The notes below the pieces were generated by a model that saw only the letters and a list, made by a program, of their open reading frames with translations, was not told the origin of the DNA and made no database searches. This document shows positions 15,996 to 24,001 of a stretch of DNA of 64,000 nt, piece by piece. Each line of letters begins with the position of its first letter. Positions within the stretch are counted from its first letter, which is position 1. Location of the stretch: NCBI RefSeq assembly GCF_001613305.1, contig NZ_BDCC01000033.1:248001-312000 (forward strand). The letters run 5' to 3'. The position numbers and the translations under genes were made by a program. The DNA comes from Nocardia vaccinii NBRC 15922 (lineage in GTDB: Bacteria; Actinomycetota; Actinomycetes; Mycobacteriales; Mycobacteriaceae).

Positions 15996-17572
15996 CAGGA
16001 ACCCACGATCGAATGCTGGTTCCCGGGTGGCGAATACACGGTGTGGTCCAGTTGCAGGACCATGAAGCCGTTGTCGTTGCAGGTGGTCCACAGCTGACTG
16101 CCGTGCCACTCCGGCGGGGCGAAACACCAGTCCGTGGACAGATCACCGAAGGCCAGCATCCCGGTCCGCGGCGAAAGCGCCTTGGCCGGATCGAATTTCC
16201 CGTCCAGCACCGCGCGGGCCATCGAGAAGCCCTCGAGCGCGGGCGGTCCGATGAGTGAGGCGAGCGCGTGCGGTGAATTCCACAGATCCAGGTTCTGTCC
16301 GGTGCGCGCGGGCGGGTTGTAGTAGGCGATCTCGCGGGCGTGGAACGGATCCCGCACGTCGAACACCCGGATGCCCGAGGACTCCCAGCCGCAGGCCAGC
16401 GCCGTCGGATTGTCCGGCCGGTCGGCCGCGCAGTAGTGCGGATCGTAGGAGAACACCGAACCGCCCATCGAGGAGGCCAGCTGGCTGTCCAGGTGGTCGG
16501 GCAGGTTGATCTCCAGCTTGATCTTGTTCACCACGTGCGGATTTCGCTCATCCGAGATGTCCACGAGTTTCACCCCGCCCGCGCCCGCCTCGTCGACGGT
16601 GAACAGGTACGGCCTGCCGCCGTAGGTGACCGGAATGCTGTGCTGGGTGGCCCAGCCGTCGGTCCAGAACACCCGGCCGATGTGGTTCACCTGCGGGTTC
16701 GGATCGCGTCGCTGGACGGCGCTGATATCCAGCACGGTGAATCCGGCCAGCGCCGACAGGTACATGCGATTGCCGTCGGGGCTGATGCCGAACCCGTGCG
16801 CCTCGATACCGGCCAGCCCCTGCCAGATCACATGCGGATTCGACGGATCGGTGAGATCCACGGCACTGAGGAAACCGGGTGCGATGCCGGAGGCCCAGTA
16901 GGTGCGGCCGTCGGGGGAGAAGCCGCCCTCGTGCGTCGTGATCGGCAGCGGCATCGCGAGATTGCTACCCGGACCGGGGTTGAGCAGTCGCGGGTGCGCG
17001 CAGTCGGAGATGTCGTAGACCGACAGCAGTCCCGCGCCCTCGAGCAATGGAACACCGGTGCCCACCAGCAGCTTTCGCGCGGCGTTGACCTTCAGGCTCT
17101 CCCAGGTGCCCGCCAGCATCGCCGGTTCGGTGAGGGTGGCCGTGAGCACCGGATGTGCCGGATCGGCCACATCGAGCACCTGCACGCCCTGTGCCGGCCC
17201 CAGGATGTCGCCGGGGAAGAACGAGCCGGTGTAGGAGCAGTGGTCGAAGGTGGTCGAGGTGATGCCCGCGCCGCGCCCGGTGTAGCCGCCGACCAGTGAG
17301 ATGTTGCAGCGATAGCCCTGTTTACTGCGTCCGCTGTCGCGGTCCGCGGCCGAAACGTCGCCCTGCATACCGGTTTCCGGCAAGGAGCCCGGTCCGCAGT
17401 TCGCACGCGGGACCGATGTCGTTCCGACGTCCAGGAATTGCCGGACCTGCGTGGCGATATCTGATTGCAGATCGGCCGACGCCCCGCCCAGCGGCAGTGT
17501 CGCCGCCGCGAGCAGCGCCGCCAGCACCACCAGGACCGGTTTGGACCGCCGAATTCCCGTGAACCGCCGCAT
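15995..17572 (-). CDS. Secreted LVIVD-repeat beta-propeller protein
   Basis: A 525-residue exported protein with a signal peptide (KPVLVVLAALLAAATLPLGG, cleavage after GASA). The rest is a series of short repeats in which a hydrophobic strand such as VQVLDVADPAHPVL, LLSVYDISDCAHPRLL or VKLVDISDERNPHVV recurs; this is the LVIVD repeat that builds a beta-propeller. Several Cys residues in the N-terminal half may form disulfides. It is translationally coupled to DUF305, a pairing I recall from other actinobacteria. Function unknown; a surface protein working with the metal-binding-like DUF305 partner is plausible. Confidence 0.85.
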   Translation of the reverse strand: MRRFTGIRRSKPVLVVLAALLAAATLPLGGASADLQSDIATQVRQFLDVGTTSVPRANCGPGSLPETGMQGDVSAADRDSGRSKQGYRCNISLVGGYTGRGAGITSTTFDHCSYTGSFFPGDILGPAQGVQVLDVADPAHPVLTATLTEPAMLAGTWESLKVNAARKLLVGTGVPLLEGAGLLSVYDISDCAHPRLLNPGPGSNLAMPLPITTHEGGFSPDGRTYWASGIAPGFLSAVDLTDPSNPHVIWQGLAGIEAHGFGISPDGNRMYLSALAGFTVLDISAVQRRDPNPQVNHIGRVFWTDGWATQHSIPVTYGGRPYLFTVDEAGAGGVKLVDISDERNPHVVNKIKLEINLPDHLDSQLASSMGGSVFSYDPHYCAADRPDNPTALACGWESSGIRVFDVRDPFHAREIAYYNPPARTGQNLDLWNSPHALASLIGPPALEGFSMARAVLDGKFDPAKALSPRTGMLAFGDLSTDWCFAPPEWHGSQLWTTCNDNGFMVLQLDHTVYSPPGNQHSIVGS

Positions 17573-17585
17573 TGCGGAACCCCCA

Positions 17586-18079
17586 ACTCTCAGCCGGAAT
17601 CACGCCGGTGTGCGGGCGGAATCGCCACTCACATCGACAATCCGGAACGGTAACTCACATAACTGGCCGGTAGGTTCGTTTTCGGCGGAATGACTTTCGC
17701 AGGCCGCCAGGCATGTTCGTGCCATGTCCACGTCGCGACGGACGAGAATTCACCGTTTCCCATAGCGCGGTCGGCGTCGGTCCGGCGGATGCGAGCCGTC
17801 GACCGGGTGCGCCGCAGCTCGTGTCGACACCGATCGATGCGCAGACCTGTTCGATTCCCTGTGCGGGTAGGGATGTCGGCGATCGCGGGCACCTCCCGCT
17901 CGGCGAGTGCGCAGGCGCGGTCCGCGTGTTCCGCATCCGTCGCCGCCTGCTGGTCCAACCACCGCCCCCGGGTGTGCGGAACGTATTCGAGGAACAGCGC
18001 CGGCGGCTCGGAGGGGTGGGTGCCGGGTCCGGAGGGTGCCGGTCGGTACGCTCGTCCATGACCTGCGAAAGGAGCGTTC
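17586..18079. other. 494-bp region without a supported gene
   Basis: It lies between the divergent LVIVD gene and thioesterase gene. Several overlapping frames are open, including a minus-strand frame (17629-18117) whose middle part, with GC-rich third positions, reads plausibly (LFLEYVPHTRGRWLDQQA), but its 3' part becomes Arg-rich and its start would overlap the thioesterase gene. It may hold a decayed gene or a highly structured double promoter. AAAGGAG at the right edge is the thioesterase ribosome-binding site. Confidence 0.4.
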
Positions 18080-18859
18080 ATGAGCGTCGCCGCCACCGCC
18101 GACCGGTCCGTGGACATCGCATTTCCACTGCCGCCGTGTGCGGACGAGGACCGGGCGTTTCACGAGGAATGGCCGGTCCGGCTGGGGGATACCGACGGTG
18201 ACGCGCGGTTGCGGCTCGACGCGGTGGCTCGGTACCTGCAAGACGTGGGGTACGACCATCTGCAGGCGGTGGACGAGGGAGATCTGCATCAGGGGTGGAT
18301 CGCGCGGCGCACCGTGATCGATATGCTCGCGCCGATCGAATTCGGTGATCGGGTGCACCTGCGGCGATGGCCGTCCGCGCTGTCGAACCGATGGTGCAAT
18401 ATGCGCATCCAGGTCCGCGGCGAGAACGGTGGGCTGATCGAGTCCGAGATGTTCCTCATCCACGTCGACCTCGAGGCCGGACGGCCGGCCCGGATGAGCG
18501 ACCGTTTCATGGCGCCGATGCTCGCGGCGACCACGGAACACCGGCTGCGCTGGCGTTCCGCGCTCGCCGAACGCGCCGACGGCGACGGCGAGCGCTGGGC
18601 GTTTCCGCTGCGGGTCACCGATGTGGACCGCTACGGCCATGTCAACAACGCGGTGCACTGGGAGGCGATCGAGGAGGCGCTGGCGCGACATCCGCGGGAA
18701 ATGCCGTATCGCGTCATCCTCGAACACGCCGGTCCCGTGATGGCCGGTGACGATGTGCTGATCCGCACCTGGCGTGGTGAGTCCGCGTTGCAGGTACAGC
18801 TCGAGGTCGACGGCAGCGCCCGGACGCTGGCGCGAATCGAATCCCTCCGCTCCGCCTGA
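18080..18859 (+). CDS. Acyl-ACP thioesterase family protein
   Basis: A 259-residue double hotdog protein of the acyl-ACP thioesterase type. The first hotdog (residues ~20-150) contains the RLGDTDGDARLRLDAVARYLQ-like helix (RLDAVARYLQDVG); the second begins with RVTDVDRYGHVNNAVHWEAIE, of which DVDRYGHVNNAVHW is the family active-site segment with the Asn/His pair. It would release fatty acids from acyl carrier protein in the cytoplasm. AAAGGAG precedes the ATG by 6 bases. It stands alone and converges on the TfoX_C gene. Confidence 0.88.
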   Translation: MSVAATADRSVDIAFPLPPCADEDRAFHEEWPVRLGDTDGDARLRLDAVARYLQDVGYDHLQAVDEGDLHQGWIARRTVIDMLAPIEFGDRVHLRRWPSALSNRWCNMRIQVRGENGGLIESEMFLIHVDLEAGRPARMSDRFMAPMLAATTEHRLRWRSALAERADGDGERWAFPLRVTDVDRYGHVNNAVHWEAIEEALARHPREMPYRVILEHAGPVMAGDDVLIRTWRGESALQVQLEVDGSARTLARIESLRSA

Positions 18860-18873
18860 ACTGCCGGGGGTTT

Positions 18874-18893
18874 CGATCCGGCCGAGCGGATCG
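18874..18893. terminator. Small hairpin between convergent genes
   Basis: A 7-bp stem CGATCCG / CGGATCG with a 6-base loop, 14 bp after the thioesterase stop and 7 bp before the end of the convergent gene. It is short and lacks a U-run, so terminator function is uncertain. Confidence 0.4.
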
Positions 18894-18899
18894 TTGAAA

Positions 18900-20057
18900 T
18901 CAGTTGGTGCGGAACATCTTCGGTGCACCGACGCGGTGACGGTGCGGAACCCGGCCGGAACGGGACCGTCGGCGTGACGGCAGTCCAGGCGGTTCGTCGC
19001 CGAGTTCGGCCAGCAGTTCGCGGCGTCGTTCGAGCGGGATGCCGCGACGGTCGCGGTGGATCAGCGCACCCTCCATCGCCCACAACATCCGCGGGTCCAG
19101 CCCGCGGACTCCCGCCGCGCGCATGCGTCGATACGCCTCGACCGCGCCGATCGCCGCCAGATCCTCGAGCGAGTGCACATCGGCACGGTCCAGCATCTCC
19201 GCGGCCGCGTATCCGAGCGTCCAGGTGCGGTCGCGAAACACCCGCACTCTCAAATGCTCTTCGCCCCTGATGGTTTCGGCCTCATCCCAGACGGCCGCGC
19301 GCAGTTCGTCCGGGCCCGTCGGTGCTTCGGCGGCGGACAGCACCTGCGCCCGGGCCTGTGTGGCGATATTCACCATCGGGCCGAATCGCCGGAAGATCTG
19401 GATCTCCCCGTCGTACCCCCGATTCCAGGGGCCGAGGTAGGTGTGGTCGGTGCCGTAGGCGTTGGTGGTGTCGAGACCGGCCGTCTGTAAGGCCCACGCG
19501 CGGCATTCGTCGGGTGCGCCGGGGGTGAGGACGAGCAGTCCGGCGCGTCGGGCCACCGTGCCGATGTCCCGCCGGTGACGGTGGCGATGCCACCGAGTAT
19601 CCCACCAGACGTCCAGTGTTGCGGGCTCGAGCGTCCGGTCCAGGCCGAAGGACCGCCAACGCACCGTGCCTTCCGGATTTGTCAGGGGCAGAAGGTTTTT
19701 CAGGTTTCGCGCCGCGTGCTCGTCGAATGTCGTGCACCAGCCGGGAACCAGGACGATCGGGTCGGCCGGATCGGCGTCGAACGGGGTCGGCCGCAGGAAC
19801 GGGCGGTCGATCAGAACGACCGTGCCCGGCCGCGCCTGATACGACAGACCCCACAGCAGCCGTGCCAGCAACCGCGCGCCGTGATCGTCGGAGAGCACAT
19901 GCCAGGTTTCGTGAAAACGGTTGGTGCTGAACTGGACTCGCGTCCCAGGGCGCAGGGTGATCACGGTGCGGACAGGGCCGTGCGCCCGCATCGGATGCCG
20001 ATGCAGTTTGAGTCCGTCGGTGACGGATCGCGCGGTGCCGGGGCGTTGCTGTTTCAT
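18900..20057 (-). CDS. Large uncharacterised domain fused to a C-terminal TfoX-like (TfoX_C) domain
   Basis: A 385-residue protein; the ATG at 20057 has GGAGG 4 bases upstream. Residues ~1-265 do not resemble a family I can name; they contain a TRVQFSTNRFHETWHVLSD segment and a VLVPGWCTTFDEHAARNL segment. Residues ~270-345 match the C-terminal domain of TfoX/Sxy regulators: AEMLDRADVHSLEDLAAIG, then GAVEAYRRMRAAGVRGLDP and LLWAMEGAL-like residues. In TfoX that helix-hairpin-helix-like domain stands beside a small N-terminal domain, which is absent here. The tail is Arg-rich (SRRRSRSGR) and could bind nucleic acid. Role unknown. Confidence 0.7.
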   Translation of the reverse strand: MKQQRPGTARSVTDGLKLHRHPMRAHGPVRTVITLRPGTRVQFSTNRFHETWHVLSDDHGARLLARLLWGLSYQARPGTVVLIDRPFLRPTPFDADPADPIVLVPGWCTTFDEHAARNLKNLLPLTNPEGTVRWRSFGLDRTLEPATLDVWWDTRWHRHRHRRDIGTVARRAGLLVLTPGAPDECRAWALQTAGLDTTNAYGTDHTYLGPWNRGYDGEIQIFRRFGPMVNIATQARAQVLSAAEAPTGPDELRAAVWDEAETIRGEEHLRVRVFRDRTWTLGYAAAEMLDRADVHSLEDLAAIGAVEAYRRMRAAGVRGLDPRMLWAMEGALIHRDRRGIPLERRRELLAELGDEPPGLPSRRRSRSGRVPHRHRVGAPKMFRTN

Positions 20058-20166
20058 CGCCCTCCATGACGCCACGGCGACGCCCCGGGGTTCAAACGAA
20101 TTTCCGAACCGTGACGGGACGGCCGATCCGGTGACCTCGCGGCGAAGACCGGTGTACAACGAGGAA

Positions 20167-20259
20167 ATGGGGAGGCAGGCGATCGTCGTGGTCTACGTGC
20201 CGGCGATGATCGTCCTCATCTTCGGCGCGCTCTATCTGCGGTTCGTCAAGGGGTCCTGA
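20167..20259 (+). CDS. Tiny single-helix membrane protein
   Basis: A 30-codon frame starting MGRQAIVVVYVPAMIVLIF and ending ALYLRFVKGS, with one membrane helix and a basic C-terminus. The ATG has only a close GAGGA; an in-frame GTG at 20188 has GGGGAGG about 12 bases upstream and would give 23 residues. Similar small membrane proteins beginning with a VVVYV-like stretch occur in actinobacteria. It is divergent from the TfoX_C gene and ends 10 bp before the convergent LysR gene. Confidence 0.5.
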   Translation: MGRQAIVVVYVPAMIVLIFGALYLRFVKGS

Positions 20260-20269
20260 GCGCCGGTGG

Positions 20270-21259
20270 TCAAGCGTGCCCGAAGCTTCCGTTGGTGGCC
20301 TCGGGCGGGTCCGGCGCGCTGGTCTCGGCCGGGGCGGGCAGTGTGGTGGGATCGGCGGCCAGGCCCTTGGCGGCGGCGGTGGTCCGGATCGCGTCCACGA
20401 CGAGCAGCAGGGCGGCTCGACGCGCGGTGTTGGTGCGGTAGGCCAGCGATACGGTCCGGGTGAGTGAATCGCCGAGCGGGAGGATGTCCACTCCCGGTGG
20501 GCGCAGCGCAAGGCCGAGATCGGAGACCAGGGTGACGCCCAGTCCGGCCGCGACCATCGCCATCGCGGTGGCCTGCTCTTCCACCTCGTGATCGATTCGG
20601 GGGGCGAGCCCGGCGGACTGGAACGCCAGCCGGACCGCGTGCCCGAAATGGGACCGGGCGGGCGCGAGAATCCACGGATGTTCAGCCAGATCGGTCAGTG
20701 TCACACCGGCCATCGCCACCGCGTCGGCCGGAACCGCGGCGTGCAGCCGCTCGACGGCGATGACCGTGCGTTGCAGATCCCGGTCCCAGGTCATCGGGTA
20801 ATTCGAGTATTCCAGGACGAAGGACAGATCCAGCGCGCCGTCACGGACCGCCGCGGCCGTGGCTTCCGGGGCCAGTTCCTTGGTCCGTACCAGAATGCCC
20901 GGATGGGTGCGGGCGAGAGTGGTGAGCGCGTCGGGGAGCAGACCGGACGCCACCGACGCCCACACCCCGGCGGTGACCTTGGCCGTCACCGATTCACCGG
21001 CCTCCTCGAGCGCCTGGGTCGCGCGCTCGACCGCGGCGAGGATTTCCTCGGCGTGCTCGGCGAGCAGCACCCCGAGGTCGGTGAGCTGTACTCGGCGACC
21101 CCGCCGCTCGAACAGCCGTGTGCCGACATCACGTTCGAGCTGCGCGAGCTGCTGAGATACCGCCGAAGCCGTGTAGTGCAGCGCGTTCGCGGTCGCCGTG
21201 ATCGTTCCGCGTCGGTTCAACTCACGCAACATCCGCAAGCGGGCCAGCGACAGATCCAT
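20270..21259 (-). CDS. LysR-family transcriptional regulator
   Basis: A 329-residue LysR regulator. The N-terminal winged HTH (residues 1-62) reads RLRMLRELNRRGTITATANA and TASAVSQQLAQLERDVGTRL, the canonical family fold. Residues ~90-295 form the periplasmic-binding-protein-like effector domain, and the tail is Pro/Ala-rich. It is divergent from an amino-acid dehydrogenase gene across 237 bp, the classic arrangement for a LysR regulator controlling its neighbour; the effector is therefore probably an amino acid or 2-oxo acid (inference). Confidence 0.92.
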   Translation of the reverse strand: MDLSLARLRMLRELNRRGTITATANALHYTASAVSQQLAQLERDVGTRLFERRGRRVQLTDLGVLLAEHAEEILAAVERATQALEEAGESVTAKVTAGVWASVASGLLPDALTTLARTHPGILVRTKELAPEATAAAVRDGALDLSFVLEYSNYPMTWDRDLQRTVIAVERLHAAVPADAVAMAGVTLTDLAEHPWILAPARSHFGHAVRLAFQSAGLAPRIDHEVEEQATAMAMVAAGLGVTLVSDLGLALRPPGVDILPLGDSLTRTVSLAYRTNTARRAALLLVVDAIRTTAAAKGLAADPTTLPAPAETSAPDPPEATNGSFGHA

Positions 21260-21496
21260 GACATCGAGCCTAAAGGCGGACGGTCGCTTCTCGCCGAGCG
21301 CGATCGAGCGCTCTGCAGGAACGCTGAAAACCTCCGTTAATGAACCGTAAATGGACGCACAAACAGGTTTAGCCGCAGGCTGGAGGCGCGCCGGATGTGA
21401 AAGTTCGGCCGGGACGACGAGGTCCGAACCGGGAGAACATGTGCCCTCCGCCCTCGGGTCGGTGGCGGGCGCGAGGACGAAGAGGAGGCGATCGCT

Positions 21497-22753
21497 GTGA
21501 CGACGCTACAGGAGCCGGTCGGGGGGACCCCGCACGTGACCGCACAGACCGTTCCGGCCCTACCGACCGAAACGGTCGCCCCTGCCGCGGTCCGCCGCCC
21601 CGAGCCGTACATGCGCCTGCAGTGGACGGATTCGCTCACGGGCGCGGTCGGCTACCTCGTTGTGCACACCCTGCGGTCGGGACTGGCCACCGGGGGCACC
21701 CGGATGCGGGCGGGTTGTACCTTGACCGAGGTCGAGGATCTGGCTCGCGGTATGGCGAACAAGACCGCCACCTTCGATCTGCCGGTCGGCGGCGCCAAGG
21801 GCGGCATCGACTTCGACCCCAAGGACCCGCGCGCGGTAGCGGTGCTGGAGCGGTTCTGCGAGGCCATGCGCCCCTGGATCGACGCGCACTGGGTGACCGC
21901 CGAGGATCTGGGAGTCCCACAGCACCTGATCGACGAGGTCTTCGAGAAGCTGGGGCTGGGCCAGAGCTACCACGCCGCGATTCGGCGCGCCGATGATCCG
22001 GCCGCGACGCTGGAACGAGTCCGGAACGGGCTAAACGCGGCGGTCGACGGCGGATTCCTGCTCGGTGACGTGATCGGCGGATACGGGGTCGCGCACGCCT
22101 GTCTGGCCGCGGCGGTGTCCTGGGGGCAGTCGCCCGCGGAGACGACCGTCGCGATCCAGGGCATCGGCACGATGGGCGGCGCCGCTGCCTACTATCTGCA
22201 CGAGGCCGGGATGACGGTCACCGCACTGGCCGACGCCGCGGGCACTCTGTACCGCGCCGAGGGGCTGGACGTCCCGGCGCTGCTGGGCCTGCGTGACGGT
22301 TTCGGCGAGATCGACCGCACGCGTCTGCCGGAGGGCATCGAGCAACTGCCGCGCGCCGCGATCCTGTCCATGGACGCCGATATCCTTGTCCCGGCGGCGA
22401 TCTCGTACGCGATCACGCCGGACAACTCGTTCGATATCACCGCGCGCATCATCGTCGAGGCCGCGAACGCCGCCACCACACCGGAGGCGGAGGCCATGCT
22501 CGCCGCTCGCGGCGTCCCGGTACTGCCCGATTTCGTCGCCAATGCCGGCGCCGTGGCCTGGGCCTGGTGGCTGCTGCTCGGCCAGGTCGACGACAATCCG
22601 GAGAACTCCTTCGACCGGCTGCGCACCATCATGCACAGCAAGGTCGCCGAACTGCTGTCGGCGTGGACCGAGCACAGCCGTACGCCGCGCGAGACCGGCC
22701 ATCGCTGGGCCGACGACCCGGCCCCGCTCGCCGGGCCGGTCGTCATCCCCTGA
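21497..22753 (+). CDS. Glu/Leu/Phe/Val dehydrogenase
   Basis: A 418-residue amino-acid dehydrogenase that interconverts an L-amino acid and its 2-oxo acid with NAD(P). The substrate-domain motif LPVGGAKGGIDFDP carries the catalytic Lys (near residue 102), TAEDLGV supplies the second active-site segment, and the Rossmann motif is VAIQGIGTMGGAAA. Which amino acid is used cannot be decided from motifs; length and sequence lie nearer the branched-chain/phenylalanine and short glutamate enzymes than to classic GDH. GTG start at 21497 with GAGGAGG upstream. The divergent LysR gene is the likely regulator. Confidence 0.9.
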   Translation: MTTLQEPVGGTPHVTAQTVPALPTETVAPAAVRRPEPYMRLQWTDSLTGAVGYLVVHTLRSGLATGGTRMRAGCTLTEVEDLARGMANKTATFDLPVGGAKGGIDFDPKDPRAVAVLERFCEAMRPWIDAHWVTAEDLGVPQHLIDEVFEKLGLGQSYHAAIRRADDPAATLERVRNGLNAAVDGGFLLGDVIGGYGVAHACLAAAVSWGQSPAETTVAIQGIGTMGGAAAYYLHEAGMTVTALADAAGTLYRAEGLDVPALLGLRDGFGEIDRTRLPEGIEQLPRAAILSMDADILVPAAISYAITPDNSFDITARIIVEAANAATTPEAEAMLAARGVPVLPDFVANAGAVAWAWWLLLGQVDDNPENSFDRLRTIMHSKVAELLSAWTEHSRTPRETGHRWADDPAPLAGPVVIP

Positions 22754-22797
22754 GTACGGCGGATCCGGCTCGGCCGGGCTGCTCGACGATCGGCCGG

Positions 22798-23199
22798 CTA
22801 CTCCTCGGTGAGTGCCCGGATGGCCTCTCGAAGCCGGCCGGTCGCCTCCTCGGCCACCTCGGCGACCTCGGGAACGTCGATGAGACCGGACATCATGCGC
22901 GGGTCCGCGGCCTCGACCAGCACGGTTTCCGCATCGGCATCGCGAACGACGACGTTGCACGGCAACAGCAGGCCGAGGCGGCGTTCGACGTCGAGTGCTC
23001 GATGTGCGAGCGGCGGATTGCACGCGCCGAGAATGAGATAGTTCTCCATCTCCGCGTCGAGTTTCGCCCGCATCGTCGCCCGCACATCGATTTCGGTGAG
23101 CACGCCGAAACCCTGCTGCGACAGTGCTTTCCGGGTCCGCTCGACCGCGTCGTCGAAGGATGCGCGCACCGTGGCGGACAATGTCGGATCGGTTTGCAT
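22798..23199 (-). CDS. DUF302 domain protein
   Basis: A 133-residue DUF302 protein: an N-terminal SFDDAVERTRKALSQQGFGVLTEIDV region, then LGACNPPLAHRAL, and LLPCNVVVRDAD, the two conserved Cys-containing segments of the family. DUF302 proteins are small cytosolic proteins often found with rhodaneses, CsoR regulators or thiol redox proteins; biochemical function is not settled. It ends the three-gene operon that begins with the AhpD-like gene, 15 bp after the Cys-rich small gene. An overlapping GTG at 23202 is an alternative start. Confidence 0.9.
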   Translation of the reverse strand: MQTDPTLSATVRASFDDAVERTRKALSQQGFGVLTEIDVRATMRAKLDAEMENYLILGACNPPLAHRALDVERRLGLLLPCNVVVRDADAETVLVEAADPRMMSGLIDVPEVAEVAEEATGRLREAIRALTEE

Positions 23200-23214
23200 C
23201 ACATCACCTGCTTC

Positions 23215-23391
23215 CTATCGGCCGAATAACCGGCGCAATGGATTTCTGTGGTTGGGGTCGGAGCCGCTGTCGGTGGAGTGGCCGGGGCACCACTGCCCGG
23301 CGGGGACTCGTGCGCGGACCTGGTCGATGTGCCGCCCGCAGCCGGACCATGTCGTCTTACCACAGGTTCTACACCGAATCGGGCTGCACAT
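23215..23391 (-). CDS. 58-residue Cys-rich small protein (CRTCGKTTW family)
   Basis: A 58-codon gene beginning MCSPIRCRTCGKTTWSGCGR with five Cys (2, 7, 10, 18, 35) and PAGQWCPGH in the middle. The CxxC...C plus C...H pattern suggests a small zinc-binding or redox-active protein. Very similar short proteins are widespread in actinobacteria as free-standing genes. GAAAGGA precedes the ATG by 6 bases. It sits 21 bp after the AhpD-like gene and 15 bp before DUF302, so the three are one operon. Confidence 0.85.
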   Translation of the reverse strand: MCSPIRCRTCGKTTWSGCGRHIDQVRARVPAGQWCPGHSTDSGSDPNHRNPLRRLFGR

Positions 23392-23412
23392 GTCGTTCCT
23401 TTCCGTGATCGT

Positions 23413-23802
23413 TCACGCTGGAGCGTCCTCGAGGGCGTCGGCGAACTCGCAGAACGCTTCGTAGGCACGTGCCCCGTAAATGGTGGCCGGCCCGCCGTGC
23501 ATGAGGAAGGTGACGCCGATCGCCTCGGCGGCTTCCTGGCGAGTGGCCCCGGCGCGGGCGGCGGCCTGCCCGTGCGAGGCGATGCAGCCATCGCACCCCT
23601 CGACCACGCCGATCGCCAGCGCGATCAGCTCCTTGGTCTTGCGGTCGAGTGCTCCCGGTGCGAATGCGGCGCTGCTGAGTTCGCCGAAGCCCCGGTAGAC
23701 CTCGGGGATGGCCTGGCGCAGCGCGCGGTGTTGCGGGGTGAGTTCGCGCAGCACCTCGACGCCGTAGCGGGAGGCGTGCGCATCGTGGGTGGGTGCGGAC
23801 AT
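23413..23802 (-). CDS. AhpD-like carboxymuconolactone decarboxylase family protein
   Basis: A 129-residue AhpD-like protein. The redox motif EGCDGCIASH places Cys70 and Cys73 with His77, the C-x2-C-x3-H active site of AhpD-type thiol peroxidase/disulfide reductases; no lactone-decarboxylase-specific features are visible. It would reduce a peroxide, persulfide or protein disulfide partner in the cytosol. The ATG at 23802 has GAAAGGA upstream and opens the operon with the Cys-rich and DUF302 genes. Two GC-rich palindromes lie about 45-95 bp upstream. Confidence 0.92.
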   Translation of the reverse strand: MSAPTHDAHASRYGVEVLRELTPQHRALRQAIPEVYRGFGELSSAAFAPGALDRKTKELIALAIGVVEGCDGCIASHGQAAARAGATRQEAAEAIGVTFLMHGGPATIYGARAYEAFCEFADALEDAPA

Positions 23803-23845
23803 GAGGTTCCTTTCCTTCCATCGCACCGGATTCGGTTCGGTGAAA

Positions 23846-23897
23846 ATATCCCCGGGGGGATGTTATTTCGACGGTAACATACCCCCGGGGGTATGTT
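23846..23897. promoter_or_regulatory. Pair of CsoR/CstR-type operator palindromes
   Basis: The distal site 23879-23894 is the perfect palindrome ATACCCCCGGGGGTAT, and symmetry extends to 22 bp (23876-23897). The proximal site around 23846-23861 is an imperfect copy with ATCCCC and GGGGAT arms. A G/C-tract core flanked by AT/TA is the known operator form of CsoR-family repressors (copper sensor CsoR, persulfide sensor CstR). TTGAAC, a -35-like hexamer on the minus strand, abuts the distal site. No csoR gene is in the window. Confidence 0.7.
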
Positions 23898-24001
23898 CAA
23901 AAAGCGGGCTCGGCCGCTCGGCTGCGAAGAAGCTGGAGGGACTCTTGCTCTCCCTGGCCTGATCGAATCGCCAGGCCGGGGAACGCTGGTGAACTGGTGC
24001 C

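Noticed and set aside
17629..18117. Minus-strand 162-codon frame between the LVIVD and thioesterase genes
   Set aside because: Its start lies inside the thioesterase gene, the end is Arg-rich, and no ribosome-binding site is seen; kept only as possible gene remnant.
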